The notes under the pieces: model-generated | Database searches by the model: none | Seen by the model: the letters and a program-made list of their open reading frames with translations, nothing else | What the model was told of the DNA's origin: nothing | Assembly: GCA_900549625.1 (NCBI GenBank) | Contig: URPE01000011.1 | Span: 1 to 35,032, forward strand | DNA: 35,032 nt | Direction of reading: 5' to 3' | Origin: an uncultured Mycoplasmatota bacterium | GTDB lineage: Bacteria > Bacillota_I > Bacilli_A > RF39 > UBA660 | Program-made: the position numbers and the translations under genes | Part shown: positions 17,309 to 23,683 of the stretch, piece after piece | Layout: every line of letters begins with the position of its first letter | How positions within the stretch are numbered: position 1 is the stretch's first letter

Positions 17309-19655
17309 ATTTGTCCCAATGCCAATTAGTTACAACATCCATATCACGCCCATTTTGAGTAATAAATTTTTGGTGTTCTATAAGCATATTATGGCAATAA
17401 CTTTCTAAAGCTTCAGTATCAAAGTTTTGTAAGTGACTAGCGGCTAATAAACATAAATGGAAGCGATCAAGCTTGTTTTGAACTCGCATATCAAAAGGTG
17501 TTGTAATAGTTCCTTCTTCAATATAGCCTCTGACATGTAAATTTTGGTTTTTTCTTTTATAAGTAAGTTCATGAATGACATTAGGATAACCATGAAAAGC
17601 AAACACAATTGATTTATTTTCAGTAAAAATATAGTTATATTCTTCATCACTTATACCATGTGGATGAGTTTTATCAAGTCGCATTAAATCAACAACATTA
17701 ACTACTCTAATATGTAAGTTAGGAACAAACTTTCTTAGTATTGTCGTAGCAGCCATAACCTCAAGAGTTGGTGTATCCCCAGCACAAGCAAGAACTATAT
17801 CTGGGTTATTATCAGTATCATTACTAGCAAAAGCCCATATACCAAGACCGTGTTCACAGTGTCTTTTAGCAGCATCCATACTAAGCCACTGTGGTCTTTC
17901 GTGTTTACTTGCCACAACAACATTAACATAATTCATGCTTTTCAAAACATGTTCCATAACACAAAGAAGTGTATTTGCATCACTTGGTAAATAAATACGA
18001 GAAATACTTTTCTTTTTCATAATAACATGATTAATAATTCCAGGGTCTTGATGAGTAAACCCATTATGATCTTGTTGCCAGCAATGACTAGTTATTAATA
18101 AGTTTAAACTAGATATTGGTTTACGCCATGGTATTTCTTTTGCTACCTTAATCCATTTAGCATGTTGACTAATCATAGAATCTACTATTCTTATAAAAGA
18201 CTCATAACTATGAAACAAACCATGTCTACCGGTTAATAAATATCCTTCTAACCAGCCTTCACACATATGTTCAGATAAAAATGAATCTAATACTCTACCA
18301 TCTGTACTTAAAAATTCATCGGTTGCAAGTGTATCTTCTTCCCATTGTCTATTTGTAACTTGAAAAACATTATTTAAACGATTTGACAAAGCTTCATCAG
18401 GTCCAAAGATACGGAAATTTCTTGCCTTAGCATTTAATTTAACCACATCCTTTAAGTATGAACCTAATACACGCATATCTTCTTTATTAATAGACCCTGG
18501 ATACGTAAGTTTTACCTCATAATTTATAATATCTGGTAAAACTAATGGTTTTAATAAAGTACCTCCATTAGTATGAGGATTTAACCCCATAACATGACTC
18601 TCATCCGGAATAAACATTTTATATTTATCTTTTAAAGCACCAGAGTCAGTAAACAACTCTTCTGGATGATAACTTTTTAGCCAACTTTCTAGTCTCATTA
18701 AACTTTCTTTATGTTCACGCGTTACTTCAATTGGTATTTGGTGTGATCTAAAACTACCTTCGATTGGTTTACCATCAATTTCTTTTGGACCAGTCCACCC
18801 TTTTGGTGTTCTTAAAATAATCATTGGCCAAATTGGTCTTTTTTCAATATTTTTTTCCCTTGCTAATTCTTGTATTTTTTTAATTCGTAAAATAACTTCA
18901 TCCATCGTACTAGCCATTTTTTCATGCATAATCTTAGGGTCATCACCACATACAAAATATGGAGCCCAACCAAGACCTTCAAAATAGCTTTTTAATTCAG
19001 TATCAGATATTCTTGCTAAAACAGTAGGATTTGCGATTTTATAACCATTTAAATGTAAGATTGGTAAAACGGCTCCATCTGTTTTGGCATTTAAAAATTT
19101 ATTCCCATGCCAACTAGTAGCTAAGGGTCCAGTTTCTGCTTCCCCATCCCCAACACAGACAGTCACGATTAAATCTGGATTATCAAATGCCGCTCCAAAG
19201 GCATGAGCAAGACTATAACCTAATTCACCACCTTCATGAATACTACCAGGAACCTCAGGTGCAACGTGAGAACTAGTGCCTCCAGGAACACTAAAGTGCC
19301 GCATAAATTTAGTAAGCCCTTCTTCATTTTGTGTGAACTCTTGATAATACTTTTGGTAACTACCTTCAAAATAAGTATTAGTCATTACCGATTGTCCAGC
19401 ATGTCCAGGACCACTTATATACATCATATTTAAATCATATTTTTTGATAACCCTATCACAATGAGCATAGATAAAATTTTGGCCCGGAGCACTTCCCCAG
19501 TGTCCAACAAGCTTTGGTTTTATATCATCAAAAGTTAAAGGTCTTTTAAGTAAAGCATTATCCTTTAAATAAAGTGATGATGCTGATACATAATTACAAG
19601 CATTAAAATAACCATTTATACTTTCATATTCTTCTTTAGTTAATACACTTTTCAT
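17307..19655 (-). CDS. xfp: Xylulose-5-phosphate/fructose-6-phosphate phosphoketolase
   Basis: 782 residues, as expected for a phosphoketolase (about 790). It cleaves xylulose 5-phosphate (and often fructose 6-phosphate) with phosphate to acetyl-phosphate plus glyceraldehyde 3-phosphate (or erythrose 4-phosphate), using thiamine diphosphate. Signatures: GHWGSAPGQNFIYAH near residue 50, GPGHAGQ near 82, the ThDP motif VGDGEAETGPLATSWHGNKF near 168, and HQDPG in the pyrimidine domain near 532. AGAGGG precedes the ATG. It lies next to the retroelement but is unrelated to it and has its own terminator. Product acetyl-phosphate connects to PduL at 7033. Confidence 0.97.
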   Translation of the reverse strand: MKSVLTKEEYESINGYFNACNYVSASSLYLKDNALLKRPLTFDDIKPKLVGHWGSAPGQNFIYAHCDRVIKKYDLNMMYISGPGHAGQSVMTNTYFEGSYQKYYQEFTQNEEGLTKFMRHFSVPGGTSSHVAPEVPGSIHEGGELGYSLAHAFGAAFDNPDLIVTVCVGDGEAETGPLATSWHGNKFLNAKTDGAVLPILHLNGYKIANPTVLARISDTELKSYFEGLGWAPYFVCGDDPKIMHEKMASTMDEVILRIKKIQELAREKNIEKRPIWPMIILRTPKGWTGPKEIDGKPIEGSFRSHQIPIEVTREHKESLMRLESWLKSYHPEELFTDSGALKDKYKMFIPDESHVMGLNPHTNGGTLLKPLVLPDIINYEVKLTYPGSINKEDMRVLGSYLKDVVKLNAKARNFRIFGPDEALSNRLNNVFQVTNRQWEEDTLATDEFLSTDGRVLDSFLSEHMCEGWLEGYLLTGRHGLFHSYESFIRIVDSMISQHAKWIKVAKEIPWRKPISSLNLLITSHCWQQDHNGFTHQDPGIINHVIMKKKSISRIYLPSDANTLLCVMEHVLKSMNYVNVVVASKHERPQWLSMDAAKRHCEHGLGIWAFASNDTDNNPDIVLACAGDTPTLEVMAATTILRKFVPNLHIRVVNVVDLMRLDKTHPHGISDEEYNYIFTENKSIVFAFHGYPNVIHELTYKRKNQNLHVRGYIEEGTITTPFDMRVQNKLDRFHLCLLAASHLQNFDTEALESYCHNMLIEHQKFITQNGRDMDVVTNWHWDK

Positions 19656-19716
19656 ATTTACCCTCTCTATTCTTTCCTATATTTTATCATGTAAAGATAA
19701 AAAAAGAAATTACTTA

Positions 19717-20835
19717 TTACTTAAAATAATCAAAATCATTACGATTAATAAATGACTTACAAGAGCAATTTTTAAAATAACCATTATAACTAGCAAAAGT
19801 ATTCTCTTTATTTGGTAAATCTTTTTTAATAACTCTCTTAATATTTTTCCTAATTTTTTTCTTAGTTTTAGGATTCATAAGAGTAATAAGATGGTTATTT
19901 TTAATAATAAGATGATATCCTAAAAAAGTAAGACCTTCTTTAATACTAAATATCTTAGTTTTTTTCGGATGCAATTTAAGCTTACAATCAGTACGTAGTT
20001 TTTCTTCTATTTCTTTTAATACATATTTTAAATACTCTTTATCTTCATGAAAAATAATAAAATCATCCATATATCTAACGTAATATTTACAGTGCAATTT
20101 TTCCTTAATATAATGATCAATATCATTTAAATAAAAAACAGCCAATATTTGACTAGATAGATTACCTATAGGAAGACCTTTGTTATATTCATAAAGAGGA
20201 ATATTATCAAGTTCTTTAAATTTATCTTTAATATGCTTATTATTAGTTTTTAAAAGACGTTTTTTCTCACCTTCAATAGCTTTTTTAATTTCAGTATTAG
20301 TTTCTTCATTATTAGTAGTATTTAATATATTTCTTACGATATCTAATGCTTCATCATCTTTAATTATTTTAGTTAATTTAGTAAAAAGTATTTCATGATC
20401 AATATTATAAAAGTATTTTTGAATATCACATTTTAATATATAGAAATTTTCATGTTTAGCTCGTATTGTATTTAAGTATTTCTTAGTGTAATAAAGACCC
20501 TGTTTAGTCCCCTTATTTTTTCTAGTAGCAACATTCATTTCTATTAGTCTTGGTTCAATATTAGGTAGTAATATCTCATTACTTATTAAGTGATTAATAA
20601 TTTTATCAGAAATGTTTTCACTCATAATTAACCGATATTTATATTCTTTTACAAGAAAGATATTATATTTACCATGTCTATATTTTCTTTGTTCTAATAC
20701 TTCATATATTTGCATTATATTAGTTATATAAAATGTTTCAAAATTAACAATTTTTTCTTTATGCTTAGTATTACATTTTACTTTATGATAAACACTTTCG
20801 ATCTTTTTAATATCAAGCATACTATTGTACAGCAT
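19717..20835 (-). CDS. Reverse transcriptase of a diversity-generating retroelement
   Basis: 372 residues from ATG 20835, with TTAGGAGT 7-9 nt upstream. RT motifs in order: palm motif with first Asp YILKCDIQKYFYNIDHEIL (132-150), LPIGNLSSQILA (221-232), which fits the DGR-type 'GxxxSQ' pattern, the catalytic YVRYMDDFIIF (252-262, YMDD at 255-258), and LHPKKTKIFSIKEGLTFLGY (288-307). There is no HNH endonuclease or intron maturase domain and the length fits DGR RTs. It should copy the TR RNA into cDNA, misincorporating opposite adenines. It overlaps the Avd-like gene by 14 nt. The template repeat and matching variable repeat upstream make the DGR assignment firm. Confidence 0.97.
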   Translation of the reverse strand: MLYNSMLDIKKIESVYHKVKCNTKHKEKIVNFETFYITNIMQIYEVLEQRKYRHGKYNIFLVKEYKYRLIMSENISDKIINHLISNEILLPNIEPRLIEMNVATRKNKGTKQGLYYTKKYLNTIRAKHENFYILKCDIQKYFYNIDHEILFTKLTKIIKDDEALDIVRNILNTTNNEETNTEIKKAIEGEKKRLLKTNNKHIKDKFKELDNIPLYEYNKGLPIGNLSSQILAVFYLNDIDHYIKEKLHCKYYVRYMDDFIIFHEDKEYLKYVLKEIEEKLRTDCKLKLHPKKTKIFSIKEGLTFLGYHLIIKNNHLITLMNPKTKKKIRKNIKRVIKKDLPNKENTFASYNGYFKNCSCKSFINRNDFDYFK

Positions 20836-21184
20836 TTTGATTACTCCTAATAATGCCATAAGCAATTTTACGCATTTCCATAAGCATTCTAGTAATGCAT
20901 TTCAATTTATGGTTATTGATATATTTTTTATGATAACTTATTTCCACATAGTAATTATACATTGAAAGATTTATTAAAATATCTTTCATGTATTTTTCTT
21001 TAATTCTAACAGAGTTATTAATATTATAGGCAAAGATATTTTCAATTAGTTGAAATTCATTCTTTTCAATATTTTGTTTTAAGATGATTTCTTTTTTAGG
21101 AAAATTAGGTAATATATCATTTACATAATTATTTAATTGTTCAGCAACTACTAAAAGTCTGAACTTACTTTTTCCTTCGTTCAT
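20822..21184 (-). CDS. Avd-like accessory protein (four-helix bundle) of the DGR
   Basis: 120 residues, basic and predicted to be nearly all helix, with four helix-forming blocks (about 5-25, 31-58, 60-90 and 94-118). DGR Avd proteins are about this size, form pentameric four-helix barrels, bind the RT and nucleic acid, and are encoded next to it. Position between TR and RT, the 14-nt overlap with the RT gene, and the basic charge support the call; the sequence itself is not strongly conserved in this family. GGAGG precedes the ATG with a 6-nt spacer. Confidence 0.85.
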   Translation of the reverse strand: MNEGKSKFRLLVVAEQLNNYVNDILPNFPKKEIILKQNIEKNEFQLIENIFAYNINNSVRIKEKYMKDILINLSMYNYYVEISYHKKYINNHKLKCITRMLMEMRKIAYGIIRSNQNAVQ

Positions 21185-21402
21185 AGTAAACCTCCAAATT
21201 TACAGAAAAAAAAAGATATAGTTATAGTTTTTAAAAATATGTAACATAGTCTTAAAAACATCTATATCATATATTTAGACAAAATGTCTTGGGATAGACT
21301 TGTTTCCAATCTGATTAGATTATGATTACTCATTATTTCTTCACGGTAAAAGCCTTAGCCGTTACCTCTCAGTGCATTAGTACTATACTAATCGTAATAG
21401 GA

Positions 21403-21506
21403 ATCTGGACGCAGCCCATTGGTATTATTAGTATTATTGTCATCGATATTGCCCGACGTGTTTACATTGAATACATTAGAATTCCAGTTAGTATTGCCGA
21501 ACGGGT
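21403..21506 (-). repeat. DGR template repeat (TR)
   Basis: A 104-nt sequence that matches the VR at 21806-21909 (offset +403) without gaps. In the 101-nt core (21406-21506) 86 positions are identical and 15 differ; at all 15 the TR has T on the plus strand (A on the coding strand). The core has 35 such template adenines. A further A difference at 21404 may mark the 3' boundary. Read in the frame of the target, the TR has many AAT/AAC codons, the usual design that maximises diversity. The last 20 nt of the coding strand (ending GGGCTGCGTCCAG) are GC-rich and unchanged, as for an initiation of mutagenic homing (IMH) segment. It lies in the noncoding gap between target and avd. Confidence 0.97.
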
Positions 21507-21551
21507 CCCTGGAACAAAGAACGTCGTCTTAATAGAATACCCCATAAAATT

Positions 21552-21557
21552 ATTTTA
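21552..21557 (-). promoter_or_regulatory. Possible -10 element for the TR RNA
   Basis: TAAAAT preceded by TGC (extended -10) on the minus strand, about 46 nt before the TR. No good -35 is seen, so the call is weak. Readthrough from the target gene is the alternative source of TR RNA. Confidence 0.3.
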
Positions 21558-21686
21558 GCATTTTTATTATTTAATTTAGATTGTCAGTAAGTAGCATGTT
21601 AATCCCCTACTAAGCAATAATTATATTTTGATATTTTTTATGTTTTTATTTATGACTTTTTTAATTGGAAACCCAAAAAACATAGA

Positions 21687-21741
21687 TTTAGGCCCGCTCC
21701 TTTGCGAAGAGTCGCACGGAGCGAATAACGATTCGCCTAAG
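21687..21741 (-). other. Three-way-junction inverted repeat overlapping the target stop
   Basis: Outer stem TTAGGC/GCCTAA (21688-21693 with 21135+600, i.e. 21735-21740) encloses two hairpins: GCTCC/GGAGC (21696-21700 with 21718-21722) topped by TGCGA/TCGCA (21703-21707 with 21712-21716), and GAAT/ATTC (21723-21726 with 21731-21734). The stop codon TAG (21737-21739) is within the outer stem. It lies 66 nt after the 3' edge of the VR on the coding strand. DGR target sites often have an inverted repeat shortly after IMH that aids mutagenic homing; a transcript-end role is also possible since a T run follows a few nt later. Confidence 0.6.
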
Positions 21742-23129
21742 ATACTACATATGGCGAAGATTTAGTGCCGTTACCAGATACTTTCACAGTAGATTTCAGA
21801 TTGATAACTGGACGCAGCCCATTGGTATCACGAGTATTATAGTCATCGATAAAGCCCGACGCGTGCACATAGAATACAAGAGAATTCCAGTAAGTAAAGC
21901 CGAACGGGTTATAATAACCAGCTGGTGTCATGGTCCAGAAATGTTGACCTATTGTTAAATAAGCATTAGGAGTAGATTTCTGATAATTATAAGCACCATC
22001 AAAGACTCCACCACTTGAACCAGCAAGTAATACCTCATCTGCGGTTATTAGGCCTATTGGATAAGTTAGAGCTTTATTGCCGCTCGTTGCACTACTAACG
22101 GTGTAATAGTCACTAGAATTTTCACATTTTAAGCTTGGTGTGTTAGTACTTACTCTTAAATAGCCTTTATCATAAGTTGAAACGGTGCCTGTTCCGACTC
22201 CACTTTGATTATTTAAAGTACTTCTGTCCCCACAAAAGCCAGAAGATGTGTCGATATAGCTTGAGTAACTAGCAAGCTTGGATGTATAAAAATTGTCATT
22301 AGCTGTTTTAATAGTTGAGCTTGTACCTAAGCCATGAGCATTACCACTTGTATACATATATCCTACATACATATTATTGTTGTTATTAGGATTAAACTTG
22401 CTTGTGCCATATTCTCTATCAGTACTAGATTCGCCATTATCATGGGCTACTGTTCCATCATAAATCATACGAATACTACCATTGCCATTTATTCTAATTA
22501 TTCTCCAGTAGTATCCGGCAAATTTAACATAATTATTTTCAACAGAACCTCGGTAATAATAACTTGTGCCATCGCTATCTTCAATGGCAAATATACCCTT
22601 TTCATGCGTTTCACAGGTTGTACTATCACAAGCACTTTTACTGTAATCTGGTGTAAAGGTGTTAACAGTTAATGTACCAAGTACAGTGTTAACTGTCGTT
22701 TCTTTAACAAAATACAAGTTACACCTAGTCCTTGTATAATCAGTTGCGTTGTAGCCTGTATAATCAGCAGTAAACTTCCAATTAGCATAATCCCACCCTG
22801 GAATAACACCATTAGTACATTCACTTTTTTCAGTATCTAATTTATAACCGGTATTTTGACTAGGCATACTACGCGTTATTTCACCATCTACATAATACGC
22901 AAAATATATGTCACCAGGGTCAGCTATTTCGCCATTTATCACGTTAAAATGTTTTTCTTCGGTAAATACAGCATATGTTTGATAAAAGTAAAGGCTCGCT
23001 AAGGCTATTACCCCTGCTATTGCTAAACCACAAATAATTTTTTTCTTTTTATTTGACCCTTTGAATTTCTGTAGTTTTAGAGAGTTATGTTTATTTAATA
23101 ACCCCCCCCCCAGCGAATTTGTGCTTCAT
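21737..23129 (-). CDS. DGR target: membrane-anchored surface protein with C-terminal variable region, start out of frame as assembled
   Basis: Real start is ATG 23129 (AGGAGA site at 23137-23142, promoter 23155-23183). Ten G at 23102-23111 put it out of frame: translation from this ATG stops after 12 codons. With 9 (or 12) G the frame is open to TAG 21737, giving a 463-residue protein. It has a basic leader, one membrane helix (about 31-49, after KKKK), then QTYAVFTEEKHFNVINGEIADPGDIYFAYYV split over 50-80, shared with the paralogues at 27437 and 33817. This topology puts the C-terminus outside. The end contains FWTMTP...GLRPVINLKS and a Gly/Ser/Thr-rich VSGNGTKSSPYV, like DUF6273/C-type-lectin-fold proteins used by DGRs. 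VR covers about 34 residues, 23-57 from the end. Without the upstream part only a GTG at 22942 could start a 401-residue protein lacking the anchor. Confidence 0.93.
21806..21909 (-). repeat. DGR variable repeat (VR)
   Basis: 104-nt segment in the 3' end of the target gene. Relative to the TR, the codon changes are mainly Asn to another residue: Asn to Phe, Tyr, Leu, Tyr, His, Phe, Tyr, Arg and Asp, plus Thr to Ala, ten amino-acid changes and one silent change in the core. All arise from template adenines. Substituted sites are flanked by unchanged structural residues (W, G, D), the normal pattern of a ligand-binding surface. Confidence 0.97.
23102..23111 (-). repeat. Poly-G tract (10 G on coding strand) near the start of the DGR target
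   Basis: Ten consecutive C on the plus strand, exceptional in this AT-rich sequence, begin 18 nt after the ATG. Homopolymeric G/C tracts of this length are classical slipped-strand hypermutable sites in surface protein genes. The assembled length is one nt away from the coding frame. Confidence 0.85.
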
Positions 23130-23154
23130 AATTTATCTCTCCTATTCTTCTTCA

Positions 23155-23183
23155 ATTTTACAAAATTTACTCTTTTATTTCAA
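23155..23183 (-). promoter_or_regulatory. Promoter of the DGR target gene
   Basis: TTGAAA (23178-23183), 17-nt spacer, TAAAAT (23155-23160) on the minus strand, about 25 nt before the ATG. Confidence 0.7.
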
Positions 23184-23269
23184 GCACTTTTATGTTAATA
23201 AGGTATAGGAATTGTTATAGTACATTCAAAAAAATGTAACCAATAATAGATAAAATCAATTCAAAAAAT

Positions 23270-23297
23270 TTGACAACAATCCTTAAAGTAGTATAAT
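23270..23297 (+). promoter_or_regulatory. Strong plus-strand promoter for an untranslated RNA
   Basis: TTGACA (23270-23275), 16-nt spacer, TATAAT (23292-23297). Transcription would begin near 23304 and no protein gene follows on that strand. Confidence 0.65.
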
Positions 23298-23303
23298 CAA
23301 GTT

Positions 23304-23379
23304 ACATTCAATTAGTGCATAAATGTGTTTACATATGTGGAAGATTGTGTTTCAAAAACTAGCACTTGCTAGTTTTTGC
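23304..23379 (+). ncRNA. Candidate small RNA, unit 1
   Basis: About 75 nt from the predicted start site to a perfect 10-bp terminator hairpin, AAAAACTAGC/GCTAGTTTTT with a 4-nt ACTT loop (23354-23377). The RNA contains a hairpin element ACATT-AATTAGTGCAT-AAATGTG that also occurs in unit 2. No open reading frame of useful length. Function unknown. Confidence 0.45.
23354..23377. terminator. Perfect 10-bp terminator hairpin
   Basis: AAAAACTAGC (23354-23363), loop ACTT, GCTAGTTTTT (23368-23377). T-rich end for the plus strand, A/T-rich for both, so it may act in either direction. Confidence 0.75.
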
Positions 23380-23410
23380 CTTTATATAGAATAATAATAA
23401 AAATTTTGCA

Positions 23411-23493
23411 TATAATATTAATACATTTAATTGGTGCACAGAAATGTGGATTTTCACTTACCTAAGTGCGTCTCCTTTATGGAGGCTTTTTTC
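23411..23493 (+). ncRNA. Candidate small RNA, unit 2 (tandem relative of unit 1)
   Basis: A TATAAT at 23411-23416 without clear -35 precedes the element ACATTT-AATTGGTGCACAG-AAATGTGG. Hairpin CACTTA/TAAGTG (23455-23468) and a terminator, GTCTCC/GGAGGC (23470-23486) with T run to 23492, follow. The unit shares the ACATTY-AATTRGTGCAYA-AAATGTG core with unit 1, where the outer arms can pair. Could also be the 3' part of one longer transcript. About 190 nt of AT-rich sequence after it (23494-23683) shows only a terminator for the next gene. Confidence 0.4.
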
Positions 23494-23659
23494 TTTTTTA
23501 AGTATCCTTAATTTTTAATTATGATATTTAAGTTATAAAATTAAATTTAATTACTTGTTTGTTCCATGAAATAAATTGTCGTAAATGGTAGTACATAAAA
23601 AGATAATGTATATGATTATTTCTATTCTTTATAAATAACCCAAATATATATTTTTTTCC

Positions 23660-23681
23660 AAAAACAAAAGTACATACTTTT
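23660..23681 (-). terminator. Terminator of the GtrA/GT fusion gene
   Basis: On the minus strand AAAAGT/ACTTTT with a 4-nt loop (23666-23681) is followed by GTTTTT, directly after the stop at 23684. Confidence 0.65.
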
Positions 23682-23683
23682 AA

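Larger units (their letters stand above)
21185..21736 (-). ncRNA. Noncoding DGR template-RNA region (gap between target gene and avd)
   Basis: This 552-nt gap has no credible protein gene. It holds the TR, flanked by possible RNA structure: ATTAGTA/TACTAAT inverted repeat with 3-nt loop at 21376-21392, AGACA/TGTCT at 21278-21290, and AATCT/AGATT at about 21309-21321. In known DGRs the RNA spanning TR and the spacer to avd/RT is needed for cDNA priming. A TGCTAAAAT extended -10 (minus strand, 21552-21557 plus TGC) could start this RNA near 21545, about 40 nt before the TR. Boundaries are inferred. Confidence 0.55.

Noticed and set aside
19717..20835. Group II intron or retron reverse transcriptase
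   Set aside because: No maturase or HNH domain and no intron boundary structure; a TR/VR pair with adenine-only differences proves a DGR.
21322..21558. 78-residue plus-strand frame across the TR
   Set aside because: It is the reverse strand of the template repeat; its composition follows from the TR.
22334..22672. 112-residue plus-strand frame inside the DGR target
   Set aside because: Antisense shadow of a clear coding region without ribosome site.
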